Assembly (NCBI RefSeq): GCF_050003625.1
Contig: NC_134398.1
Coordinates: 107,788,026-107,852,025, forward strand
Direction: 5' to 3'
Source of the DNA: Haematobia irritans
Taxonomy: Eukaryota > Arthropoda > Insecta > Diptera > Muscidae
Length of the DNA: 64,000 bases
This document shows, piece by piece, positions 26,967-39,268 of the stretch (the first letter of the stretch is position 1; each line of letters opens with the position of its first letter). The notes under the pieces were generated by a model. That model had not been told where the DNA came from, made no database searches, and worked only from the letters and a program-made list of their open reading frames with translations. Made by a program: the position numbers and the translations under genes.

Positions 26967-29900
26967 TGTGACTCTTTAGGGCGGTTCAGACATCTTGCGG
27001 CCGTATACAACACAACGACAAACGATTCATTGTCCATGCTAAACTTGCGATGTATGGGTTGATAACCCGCACGAAAATTGTGGGTTGATAACCCGAATGA
27101 AAATTACGATTTTCATTCGGGTTCTCAACCCACACAGCGCAAGTTTAGCACGGACCATGAATCGTTTGTCGCTTTGTCGTATACGGCCGCAAGTGGTCTG
27201 AACCGCGCTAAAGAGACATATATATTTTATTAGTCAAATTCGTTGTTAGGCGCAATTATAAAGAAAAATAAAACAAAAAAAGTCCATCTTGCGGCCGTAT
27301 ACAACAAAGCGACAAACGATTCATTGTCCATGCTAAAACTTGCGCTGTATGGGTTGATAACCCGAATGAAAATTGTAAATTTCATTCGGGTTATCAACCC
27401 ACATTTTCATGCGGGTTATCAACCCACACAGCGCAAGTTTAGCATGGACAATGAATCGTTTGTCGTTTTGTTGTATACGGCCGCAAGATGTCTGACCGCT
27501 CTAAAGAGACACATATATCTTATTTTCATTCGGGTTATCAACCCACATTTTTCATTCGGGTTATCAACCCACACAGCGCAAGTTCAGCACGGACAACGAT
27601 CGTTTGTCGCTTTGTTGTATACGGCCCGCAAGATGGACTTTTTTTTGTTTTTATTTTTCTTTATAATTGTGCCTAACAACGACTTTGACTTATAAGATAT
27701 ATATGTTCTCTTTAGCGCGGTTCAGACCACTTGCGGCCGTATACGACAAAGCGACAAACGATTCATTGTCCGTGCTAAACTTGCGCTGTGTGGGTTGAGA
27801 ACCCGAATGAAAATTGTAATTTTCAATCGGGTTGTCAAATTCTAATAAAAAAAAAAAAATCTAATAATAAAATTTTCAATGGGCTCTGATTCACCAAAAC
27901 CGGAGATGGACTTTTTTTGTTTTTTTTTATAATTGCGCCTAACAACGACTTTCACTAATAAGATATATGTGTCTCTTCAGGGCGGTTCACACATCTTGCG
28001 GCCGTATACAACAAAACGACAAACGATTCATTGTCCATGCTAAACTTGCGCTGTGTGGGTTGATAACCCGCATGAAAATTGTGGGTTGATAACCCGAATG
28101 AAAATTACGATTTTCATTCGGGTTATCAACCCATACAGCGCAAGTTTAGCATGGACAATGAATCGTTTGTCGTTTTGTTGTATACGGCCGCAAGATGTCT
28201 GAACCGCCCTAAAGAGACACATATATCTTATTAGTCAAAGTCGTTGTTAGGCGCAATTATAAAGAAAAATAAAACAAAAAAAGTCCATCTCCGGTTTTGG
28301 TGAATCATAGCCAATTGAAAATTTTATTATTAGATTTTTTTATTTTTATTAGAATTTGACAACCCGATTGAAAATTACAATTTTCATTCGGGTTCTCAAC
28401 CAACACAGCGCAAGGTTAGCACGGACAATGAATCGTTTGTCGCTTTGTCGTATACGGCCGCAAGTGGTCTGAACCGCGCTAAAGAGACATATTATCTTAT
28501 AAGTCAAAGTCGTTGTTAGGCGCAATTATAAAGAAAAATAAAACAAAAAAAGTCCATCTTGCGGCCGTATACAACAAAGCGACAAACGATTCGTTGTCCG
28601 TGCTGAACTTGCGCTGTGTGGGTTGATAACCCGAATGAAAAATGTGGGTTGATAACCCGAATGAAAATAAGATATATGTGTCTCTTTAGGGCGGTTCAGA
28701 CATCTTGCGGCCGTATACAACAAAACCACAAACGATTCATTGTCCATGCTAAACTTGCGCTGTGTGGGTTGATAACCCGCATGAAAATTGTGGGTTGATA
28801 ACCCGAATGAAATTTACAATTTTCATTCGGGTTATCAACCCATACAGCGCTAGTTTAGCATGGACAATGAATCGTTTGTCGTTTTGTTGTATACGGCCGC
28901 AAGATGTCTGAACCGCCCTAAAGAGACACATATATCTTATTAGTCAAAGTCGTTGTTAGGCGCAATTATAAAGAAAAATAAAACAAAAAAAGTCCATCTT
29001 GCGGCCGTATACAACAAAGCGACAAACGATTCATTGTCCATGCTAAACTTGCGCTGTGTGGGTTGATAACCCGAATGAAAAATGTGGGTTGACAACCCGA
29101 TTGAAAATTACAATTTCCATTGCGGCCGTATATGACAAAGCGACAAACGATTCATTGTCCGTGCTAAACTTGCGCTGTGTGGGTTGATAACCCGAATGAA
29201 AATTGTAATTTTCATTCGGGTTATCAACCCACATTTTTCATTCGGGTTATCAACCCACATATTTCATTCGGGTTATCAACCCACACAGCGCAAGTTTAGC
29301 ACGGACAACGAATCGTTTGTCGCTTTGTTGTATACGGCCGCAAGATGGACTGTTTTTGTTTTATTTTTCTTTATAATTGCGCCTAACAAAGACTTTGACT
29401 AATAAGATATATGTGTCTCTTTAGGGCGGTTTAGACATCTTGCGGCCGTATACAACAAAACGACAAACGATTCATTGTCCATGCTAAACTTGCGCTGTGT
29501 GGGTTGATAACCCGAATGAAAATTGTAATTTTCATTCGGGTTACCAACCCACAGCGCAAGTTTAGCATGTACAATGAATCGTTTGTCGTTTTGTTGTATA
29601 TGGCCGCAAGATGTCTGAACCGCCCTAAAGAGACACATATATCTTATTAGGGAAAGTCGTTGTTAGGCGCAATTATCAAAAAAAAAAACAAAAAAAGTCC
29701 ATCTCCGGTTTTGGTGAATCAGAGCCAATTGAAAATTTTATTATTAGATTTTTTTTATTTTTATTAGAATTTGACAACCCGATTGAAAATTACAATTTTC
29801 ATTCGGGTTCTCAACCCACACAGCGCAAGTTTAGCACGGACAATGAATCGTTTGTCGCTTTGTTGTATACGGCCGCAAGATGGACTTTTTTTGTTTTATT

Positions 29901-32900
29901 TTTCTTTATAATTGCGCCTAACAACGACTTTGACTAATAAGATATATGTGTCTCTTCAGGGCGGTTCAGACATCTTGCGGCCGTATACAACAAAACGACA
30001 AACGAGTCATTGTCCATGCTAAACTTGCGCTGTATGGGTTGATAACCCGAATGAAAATTGTAATTTTCATTCGGGTTATCAACCCACAATTTTCATGCGG
30101 GTTATCAACCCACACAGCGCAAGTTTAGCATGGACAATGAATCGTTTGTCGTTTTGTTGTATACGGCCGCAAGATGTCTGAACCGCCCTAAAGAGACACA
30201 TATATCTTATTTTCATTCGGGTTATCAACCCACATTTTTCATTCGGGTTATCAACCCACACAGCCAAAGTCCATCTTGCGGCCGTATACAACAAAGCGAC
30301 AAACGATTCATTGTCCATGCTAAACTTGCGCTGTGTGGGTTGATAACCCGAATGAAAAAAGTGGGTTGACAACCCGATTGAAAATTACAATTTTCATTGC
30401 GGCCGTATACGACAAAGCGACAAACGATTCGTTGTCCGTGCTAAACTTGCGCTGTGTGCGTTGATAACCCGAATGAAAATTGTAATTTTCATTCGGGTTA
30501 TCAACCCACATTTTTCATTCGGGTTATCAACCCACACAGCGCAAGTTTAGCATGGACAATGAATCGTTTGTCGCTTTGTTGTATACGGCCGCAAGATGGA
30601 CTTTGGCTGTGTGGGTTGATAACCCGAATGAAAAATGTGGGTTGATAACCCGAATGAAAATAAGATATATGTGTCTCTTTAGGGCGGTTCAGACATCTTG
30701 CGGCCGTATACAACAAAACGACAAACGATTCATTGTCCATGCTAAACTTGCGCTGTGTGGGTTGATAAACCGCATGAAAATTGTGGGTTGATAACCCGAA
30801 TGAAAATTACAATTTTCATTCGGGTTATCAACCCACACAGCGCAAGTTTAGCATGGACAATGAATCGTTTGTCGTTTTGTTGTATACGGCCGCAAGATGT
30901 CTGAACCGCCCTAAAGAGACACATATATCTTATGAGTCAAAGTCGTTGTTAGGCGCAATTATAAAGAAAAATAAAACAAAAAAAGTCCATCTTGCGGCCG
31001 TATACAACAAAGCGACAAACGATTCATTGTCCATGCTAAACTTGCGCTGTGTGGGTTGATAACCCGAATGAAAAATGTGGGTTGACAACCCGATTGAAAA
31101 TTACAATTTTCATTGCGGCCGTATACGACAAAGCGACAAACGATTCATTGTCCGTGCTAAACTTGCGCTGTGTGGGTTGATAACCCGAATGAAAATTGTA
31201 ATTTTTTTTGATAACCCGAATGAAAATTGTAATTTTCATTCTGGTTATCAACCCACACAGCGCAAGTTTAGCATGGACAATGAATCGTTTGTCGCTTTGT
31301 TGTATACGGCCGCAAGATGGACTTTTTTTGTTTTATTTTTCTTTATAATTGCGCCTAACAACGACTTTGACTAATAAGATATATGTGTCTCTTTAGGGCG
31401 GTTCAGACATCTTGCGGCCGTATACAACAAAACGACAAACGATTCATTGTCCATGCTAAACTTGCGCTGTATGGGTTGATAACCCGAATGAAAATCGTAA
31501 TTTTCATTCGGGTTATCAACCCACAATTTTCATGCGGGTTATCAACCCACACAGCGCAAGTTTAGCATGTGCAATGAATCGTTTGTCGTTTTGTTGTATA
31601 CGGCCGCAAGATGTCTGAACCGCCCTAAAGAGACATATATATCTTATTAGTGAAAGTCGTTGTTAGGCGCAATTATAAAAAAAAAAAACAAAAAAAGTCC
31701 ATCTCCGGTTTTGGTGAATCAGAGCCAATTGAAAATTTTATTATTAGATTTTTTTATTTTTATTAGAATTTGACAACCCGATTGAAAATTACAATTTTCA
31801 TTCGGGTTCTCAACCAACACAGCGCAAGGTTAGCACGGACAATGAATCGTTTGTCGCTTTGTTGTATACGGCCGCAAGTGGTCTGAACCGCGCTAAAGAG
31901 ACATATATATCTTATAAGTCAAAGTCGTTGTTAGGCGCAATTATAAAGAAAAATAAAACAAAAAAAGTCCATCTTGCGGCCGTATACAACAAAGCGACAA
32001 ACGATTCGTTGTCCGTGCTGAACTTGCGCAGTGTGGGTTGATAACCCGAATGAAAAATGTGGGTTGATAACCCGAATGAAAATAAGATATATGTGTCTCT
32101 TTAGGGCGGTTCAGACATCTTGCGGCCGTATACAACAAAACGACAAACGATTCATTGTCCATGCTAAACTTGCGCTGTGTGGGTTGATAACCCGCATGAA
32201 AATTGTGGGTTGATAACCCGAATGAAATTTACAATTTTCATTCGGGTTATCAACCCATACAGCGCAAGTTTAGCATGGACAATGAATCGTTTGTCGTTTT
32301 GTTGTATACGGCCGCAAGATGTCTGAACCGCCCTAAAGAGACACATATATCTTATTAGTCAAAGTCGTTGTTAGGCGCAATTATAAAGAAAAATAAAACA
32401 AAAAAGTCCATCTTGCGGCCGTATACAACAAAGCGACAAACGATTCATTGTCCATGCTAAACTTGCGCTGTGTGGGTTGAAAATCCGAATGAAAAATGTG
32501 GGTTGACAACCCGATTGAAAATTACAATTTTCATTGCGGCCGTATATGACAAAGCGACAAACGATTCATTGTCCGTGCTAAACTTGCGCTGTGTGGGTTG
32601 ATAACCCGAATGAAAATTGTAATTTTCATTAGGGTTATCAACCCACATTTTTCATTCGGGTTATCAACCCACATTTTTCATTCGGGTTATCAACCCACAC
32701 AGCGCAAGTTTAGCACGGACAACGAATCGTTTGTCGCTTTGTTGTATACGGCCGCAAGATGGACTGTTTTTGTTTTATTTTTCTTTATAATTGCGCCTAA
32801 CAAAGACTTTGACTTATAAGATATATATGTCTCTTTAGCGAGGTTCAGACCACTTGCGGCCGTATACGACAAAGCGACAAACGATTCATTGTCCGTGCTA

Positions 32901-34824
32901 AACTTGCGCTGTGTGGGTTGAGAACCCGAATGAAAATTGTAATTTTCAATCGGGTTGTCAAATTCTAATAAAAATAAAAAAATCTAATAATAAAATTTTC
33001 AATTGGCTCTGATTCACCAAAACCGGAGATGGACTTTTTTTGTTTTTTTTTTAATAATTGCGCCTAACAACGACTTTCACTAATAAGATATATGTGTCTC
33101 TTTAGGGCGGTTCAGACATCTTGCGGCCGTATACAACAAAAGGACAAACGATTCATTGTCCATGCTAAACTTGCGCTGTGTGGGTTGATAACCCGCATGA
33201 AAATTGTGGGTTGATAACCCGAATGAAAATTACAATTTTCATTCGGGTTATCAACCCATACAGCGCAAGTTTAGCATGGACAATGAATCGTTTGTCGTTT
33301 TGTTGTATACGGCCGCAAGTGGTCTTAAACGCGCTAAAGAGACATATATATCTTATAAGTCAAAGTCGTTGTAAGGCGCAATTATAAAGAAAAATAAAAC
33401 AAAAAAAGTCCATCTTGCGGCCGTATACAACAAAGCGACAAACGATTCGTTGTCCGTGCTAAACTTGCGCTGTGTGCGTTGATAACCCGAATGAAAAATG
33501 TGGGTTGATAACCCGAATGAAAATTACAATTTTCATTCGGGTTATCAACGCACACAGCGCAAGTTTAGCACGGACAACGAATCGTTTGTCGCTTTGTCGT
33601 ATACGGCCGCAATGAAAATTGTAATTTTCAATCGGGTTGTCAACCCACTTTTTTCATTCGGGTTATCAACCCACACAGCGCAAGTTTAGCATGGACAATG
33701 AATCGTTTGTCGCTTTGTTGTATACGGCCGCAAGATGGACTTTGGCTGTGTGGGTTGATAACCCGAATGAAAAATGTGGGTTGATAACCCGAATGAAAAT
33801 AAGATATATGTGTCTCTTTAGGGCGGTTCAGACATCTTGCGGCCGTATACAACAAAACGACAAACGATTCATTGTCCATGCTAAACTTGCGCTGTGTGGG
33901 TTGATAACCCGCATGAAAATTGTGGGTTGATAACCTGAATAAAAACTACAATTTTCATTCGGGTTATCAACCCATACAGCGCAAGTTTAGCATGGACAAT
34001 GACTCGTTTGTCGTTTTGTTGTATACGGCCGCAAGATGTCTGAACCGCCCTGAAGAGACACATATATCTTATTAGTCAAAGTCGTTGTTAGGCGCAATTA
34101 TAAAGAAAAATAAAACAAAAAAAGTCCATCTTGCGGCCGTATACAACAAAGCGACAAACGATTCATTGTCCATGCTAAACTTGCGCTGTGTGGGTTGATA
34201 ACCCGAATGAAAAATGTGGGTTGATAATCTGAATGAAAATTACAATTTTCATTCGGGTTATCAACCCACACAGGGCAAGTTTAGCACGGACAACGAATCG
34301 TTTGTCGCTTTGTTGTATACGGCCGCAAGATGGACTTTTTTTGTTTTATTTTTCTTTATAATTGCGCCTAACAACGACTTTGACTTATAAGATATATATG
34401 TCTCTTTAGCGCGGTTCAGACCACTTGCGGCCGTATACGACAAAGCGACAAACGATTCATTGTCCGTGCTAAACTTGCGCTGTGTGGGTTGAGAACCCGA
34501 ATGAAAATTGTAATTTTCAATCGGGTTGTCAAATTCTAATAAAAATAAAAAAATCTAATAATAAAATTTTCAATTGGCTCTGATTCACCAAAACCGGAGA
34601 TGGACTTTTTTTGTTTTTTTTTGATAATTGCGCCTAACAACGACTTTCCCTAATAAGATATATGTGTCTCTTTAGGGCGGTTCAGACATCTTGCGGCCGT
34701 ATACAACAAAGCGACAAACGATTCGTTGTCCGTGCTAAACTTGCGCTGTGTGCGTTGATAACCCGAATGAAAAATGTGGGTTGATAACCCGAATGAAAAT
34801 TACAATTTTCATTCGGGTTATGAA
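26967..34824. repeat. Palindromic satellite, block 4 (start of the second macro-copy)
   Basis: Same modules. From about 28918 to 33100 landmarks match block 1 at offsets of 28917-28933, including rare variants (TTTCCATTGCGG at 29113, TATGGCCGC at 29600). From 33178 the match jumps to block-1 position 6671 and then to 8266, so internal segments were lost or gained. 27000-27700 holds several private small indels (GCCCGCAAG, GTTCTCTTTAG). The block ends at GTTATGAA, the target duplication of the hAT element. Confidence 0.9.
34817..34824. other. hAT target-site duplication, left copy
   Basis: GTTATGAA precedes the element terminus. The right copy at 39269-39276 is GTTATCAA, one mismatch. The pre-insertion site is the common satellite string GGGTTATCAACGC. 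Confidence 0.85.
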
Positions 34825-34895
34825 CAGGGCTGTGGAGTCGGAGTCGGAGTCGGAGTCTTGGAGTCGGAGTCTGAAGATTTTGCTGGAGTCGGAGT

Positions 34896-35361
34896 CGTAA
34901 AAATTTTGCTCGATTCCGACTCCGGCTAAACCAAATTTTTTAAAACACTTCACATATTTGTAACTAAGCAAGTTTTTACGCAAATTAGTTTCCATTGCGT
35001 TATTCATTCGATCAATGTACAGCATGATTGTAAATGAAAATCAACTTCCAATTACGGCTATCTTTTTATATTTCCCAGAATGTTTGACTAGCAGATGGGC
35101 TGGATCGATCCATTTTAATGCCCATATCAATTTATTTGAAATGTTTCGAACAATCGATATTATTTTTATTTTATTTTAAGGCAATATACATATGTGGAAT
35201 ATTGGCAAAAAATTTTTTCAAACTTGTTTTTATAGAAAATTTTGTCAAAATGTTATTTCTATAAAAAGTTTTGTCAAAATTTTATTTCTACAGCAAATTT
35301 TGTCAAAATTTTAATTCTATAAAAATTTTATTCAAAATTTTATTACTATAGAAATATTTTT
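34896..35361. other. hAT interior, left non-coding part
   Basis: AT-rich sequence with no recognisable gene. From about 35215 it contains several units of the AAATTTTGTCAAAATTTTAT minisatellite also found at 37546-38500. A 96-codon minus-strand ORF across the left junction is a by-product of GGAGTC repeats (Asp-Ser run). Confidence 0.6.
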
Positions 35362-35744
35362 ATACCCTGCTCCACACTGTGGAACAGGGTATTATAAGTT
35401 AGTGCATATGTTTGCAACACCCAGAAGGAGACGAGATAGATACATGGTGTCTTTGGCAAAAATGCTCAGGGTGGGCTCTTGAGTCGATATAGCGATGTCC
35501 GTCTGTCCGTGAACACATTTTTGTAATCAAAGTCTAGGTCGCAGTTTTAGTCCAATCGACTTCAAATTTGGTACAAGTATGTGTTTTGGCTCAGAATAGA
35601 TCCCTATTGATTTTGGAAGAAATTGGTTCAGATTTAGATATAGCTCCCATATATATATTTCGACCGATATGGACTTATATGGCCCCAGAAGCCAGAGTTT
35701 TACCCTTATTTGCTTAAAATTTTGCACAAGAAGAACAATTAGTA

Positions 35745-36676
35745 AAGGGTGATTCTTTTGAGGTTAGGATTTTCATGCATTAGTATTTGACAGATCACGT
35801 GGGATTTCAGACATGGTGTCGAAGAGAAAGATGCTCAGTATGCTTTGACATTTCATCATGAATAGACTTACTAACGAGCAACGCTTGCAAATCATTGAAT
35901 TTTATTACCAAAATCAGTGTTCGGTTCGAAATGTGTTTATCGACAAATTTTGTTCAGCGATGAGGCTCATTTCTGGTTGAATGGCTACGTAAATAAGCAA
36001 AATTGCCGCATTTGGAGTGAAGAGCAACCAGAAGCCGTTCAAGAACTGCCCATGCATCCCGAAAAATGCACTGTTTGGTGTGGTTTGTACGCTGGTGGAA
36101 TCATTGGACCGTATTTTTTCAAAGATGCTGTTGGACGCAACGTTACGGTGAATGGCGATCGCTATCGTTCGATGCTAACAAACTTTTTGTTGCCAAAAAT
36201 GGAAGAACTGAACTTGGTTGACATGTGGTTTCAACAAGATGGCGCTACATGCCACACAGCTCGCGATTCTATGGCCATTTTGAGGGAAAACTTCGGAGAA
36301 CAATTCATCTCAAGAAATGGACCGGTAAGTTGGCCACCAAGATCATGCGATTTGACGCCTTTAGACTATTTTTTGTGGGGCTACGTCAAGTCTAAAGTCT
36401 ACAGAAATAAGCCAGCAACTATTCCAGCTTTGGAAGACAACATTTCCGAAGAAATTCGGGCTATTCCGGCCGAAATGCTCGAAAAAGTTGCCCAAAATTG
36501 GACTTTCCGAATGGACCACCTAAGACGCAGCCGCGGTCAACATTTAAATGAAATTATCTTCAAAAAGTAAATGTCATGGACCAATCTAACGTTTCAAATA
36601 AAGAACCGATGAGATTTTGCAAATTTTATGCGTTTTTTTTTTTTAAAAGTTATCAAGCTCTTAACAAATCACCCTT
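35745..36676 (+). mobile_element. Tc1/mariner DD41D element, copy C (distinct internal deletion)
   Basis: A 932-bp element with AAGGGTGATTC at the left and CAAATCACCCTT at the right, flanked by TA at 35743-35744 and 36677-36678. It is nested in the dispersed repeat inside the hAT element, so it is the youngest layer there. Its internal deletion differs from all other copies in the window. Confidence 0.93.
35858..36570 (+). pseudogene. DD41D transposase, frameshifted by its own deletion (copy C)
   Basis: ATG at 35858 opens MNRLTNEQRLQIIEFYYQ and runs about 26 codons into what should be the first helix-turn-helix domain. At about 35935 it joins TTTATCGACAAATTTTG of the catalytic domain out of frame. 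The catalytic frame is then open to the stop at 36568-36570 with FSDEAHFW, WFQQDGATCHTA and LDYFLWG intact, the same DD41D residues as copy A, but no ATG lies between the junction and the domain start. This copy keeps more of the N-terminus and less of the region before the catalytic domain than copies A, B, D, E or F. Confidence 0.85.
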
Positions 36677-37545
36677 TACTATAGTCAAGTGTGCCAAATT
36701 TTATTGAAATCGGTTCAGATTTAGATATAGCTCCCATATATATCTTTCGCCCGATATGGACTAATACGGTCCCAGAAGCCAGAGTTTTACCCCACATTGG
36801 TTGAAATTTTGCACAGGGTTGAAATTTTGGTTGAAATTTTATAGCTGTGCATGCCAAATTTGGTTGAAATCGGTTCAGATTTAGATATAGCTCCCATATA
36901 TAGCTTTCGCCCGATTTACACTCATATGACCACAGAGGCCAATTTTTTGCTCCGATTTAGTTGAAATTTTGCACAGGGAGTAGAACTAGCATTGTAGCTA
37001 TGCGTGCCAAATTTGGTTGAAATCGGTTCAGATTTAGATATATCTCCCATATATAGCTTTCGCCCGATTTACACTCATATGACCACAGAGGCCAATTTTT
37101 AACTCCGATTTAGTTGAAATTTTGCACAGGGAGTAGAATTAGCATTGTAGCTATGCGTGCCAAAATTGGTTGACATCGGTTCAGATTTAGATATAGCTTC
37201 CATATATATGTTTTTCTGATTTCGACAAAAATGGTCAAAATACCAACATTTTCCTTGTTCAATCGCCACTGCTTAGTCGAAAAGTTGTAAAAATGACTCT
37301 AATTTTCCTAAACTTCTAATACATATATATCGAGCGATAAATCATAAATAAACTATTGCGAAGTTTCCTTAAAATTTTAGACTTTCCTTACTTGTTAAAT
37401 GTATGTATTTGGGACAAACCTTTATATATAGCCCCCAACACATTTGACGGATGTGATATGGTATCGAAAATTTAGATCAACAAAGTGGTGCAGGGTGCAG
37501 GGTCGGCCCCGCCCGACTTTAGACTTTCCTTACTTGTTTTCTATA

Positions 37546-38500
37546 GAAAATTTAGTCCAAATTTTATTTCTATAGAAAATTTAGTCAAAATTTTATTTCT
37601 ATAGAAAATTGAGTCAAAATTTAGTTTCTATAGAATATTTTGCAAAATTTGTTACACAAAATTTTTTTTTAAATTTCATTTCTGTTGATAATTTTATTTC
37701 TATACAAATTTAAGTCAAAATTGTATTTCTATAGAAAATTTTGCCAAAATTTTATAGTAATAGATTTTTTTATTAGAAAATTTGGTCAAAATTTTATTTC
37801 TACAGAAAATTTGGTCAACATTTTATTTCTATAGGAAATTTTGTCAAAATTTTATTTCTATAGAAAATTTAGTCAAAATTTTGTTTCTGTAGAATATTTT
37901 GCAGAATTTTATTTACTACACAAAAATTTTTCTAAAATTGTATTTTTATTGATAATTTTTTCAAAATTTTATTTCTATAAGAAAAAATTGTCAAATTTTA
38001 TTTCTATAGCAAATTTTCTCAATTTTTTTCTTGCTGATGCTCACAGATACTCACTGCTATAAAAATGTATTCAAAATTTTATTAATATAGAAATATATTT
38101 TTCTACATAAAATTTAGTCAACATTTTACTTCTATAGAAAATTTAGTCAAAATGTTGTTTATATAGAATATTTTGCAAAATTTTATTTCTATAGAAAATT
38201 TTGCAAAATTTTGTTTGCTACACAATTTTTTTAAATTGTATTTCTATTGATAATTTTTTCAAACTTTTTTTTTCTATAAAAAATTTTGCCAAATTCTATT
38301 TCTACAAAAATTTTATTCAAAATTGTATTTCTATATATTTGGTCAAAATTTGATTTCTATAGAAAATGTTGCCAAAATTTTATTTCTATAGAAAATTTAG
38401 TCAAAATTTTGTTACTGTAGAAAATTTTCCAAAATTTTATTTCTATATACAATTTTGCAAAATTTTATTTACTAGACAAAAATTTTTCCAAAATTGTATT
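37546..38500. repeat. 29-bp minisatellite, degenerate array in the hAT interior
   Basis: Repeats of TTTCTATAGAAAATTTAGTC with AAAATTTTAT, about 29 bp per unit, with much divergence and small interruptions (for example TTGCTGATGCTCACAGATAC near 38031). It is the reverse complement of the minisatellite at 48797-49125 and 56646-56905. ORFs crossing it (37841-38062) are not real. Confidence 0.85.
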
Positions 38501-39165
38501 CAGTGAGCATACAATTTTGGAAAAATTGCTGCTAAGTCGAAAGCTTGTAGAAATGACTCAAATTTTCAAATTTTTCAATGAATGAATCATAAATGCATTT
38601 TTGCGAAATTGTCTAAACAATTATAAATATTTTCCAAATATTGCCCGAGTTTTGTAGAAGTCTGATTTGAGATTTTATCAAAATGTAGATCTAAATACAA
38701 AGTTGTGCAGAGTATATTATAATCGGCCCGCCCGACTTTAGACTTTCCTTGCATTTTTATTTTTCGTTAAAATTGTGTTACGTCCCATAACGGTAGATTT
38801 AAATTTTAAGTACATAGATTTTGTAGAAGTATATACAATTTTGTTTCAGATTCAAATTCATGCATATGGAAATATAAACCTTTATATAGCTCGCAACAAA
38901 TTTAAAGGATTTGAAATAGTATCAATAATTTTGGTCCACAAATACATATACTGTTGGTATATTCTCATATTATGATGGGTATTTATATCATTATTTTATT
39001 TTTTAAACATTGCCATAAATTTGAAATATAGAATTCAATTAGCATCTAATGTGAAATTAAGATCTTTTTTGGCACACATAAATAAACACGATACTTTATA
39101 TCGTCCACTCACGGTACCCCCACAATAGAACTAAAATTAGTGGTATTCAAATGAGATTTAGTTAT
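38501..39165. other. hAT interior, right part with a diverged dispersed-repeat end
   Basis: About 38510-38755 is a decayed copy of the right end of the TATACCCTG repeat (GTGCAGAGTATATTATAATC, then GCCCGACTTTAGACTTTCC). The remainder to 39165 is AT-rich and I see nothing recognisable in it. Confidence 0.55.
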
Positions 39166-39268
39166 ATTACCCGGAGTCGACTCCGGAGTCGGAGTCGGAG
39201 TCGAGCTGATGAAAAATGCTGGAGTCGGAGTCGGAGTCGAGCAAAATTGGCTCGACTCCACAGCCCTG

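Larger units (their letters stand above)
35362..37545 (+). repeat. TATACCCTG dispersed repeat, split by mariner copy C
   Basis: Starts TATACCCTGCTCCACACTG with a short hairpin to GGAACAGGGTAT, then GTCCGTCTGTCCGTG, then 153-bp units (AATCGGTTCAGATTTAG, CTCCCATATATA). It ends with GGCCCCGCCCGACTTTAG and TTTCCTTACTTG near 37535. It is the same family as 18598-19773 but retains the left end. A mariner sits at 35745-36676. Confidence 0.75.
34825..39268. mobile_element. Non-autonomous hAT-type element carrying nested repeats
   Basis: The terminal inverted repeat is CAGGGCTGTGGAGTCG (34825-34840 and reverse complement at 39253-39268), flanked by an 8-bp target duplication, which fits the hAT superfamily. 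Subterminal regions carry GGAGTC hexamer arrays on both ends (about 34835-34895 and 39165-39240). No transposase ORF is present. The 4.4-kb interior holds a dispersed repeat starting TATACCCTGCTCCACACTG, a mariner insertion, and a long 29-bp minisatellite. It must rely on transposase from elsewhere. Confidence 0.85.

Noticed and set aside
37841..38062. 73-codon ORF in the hAT interior as a possible transposase remnant
   Set aside because: Composed of minisatellite translation (Phe/Tyr/Lys runs); no hAT domain seen.
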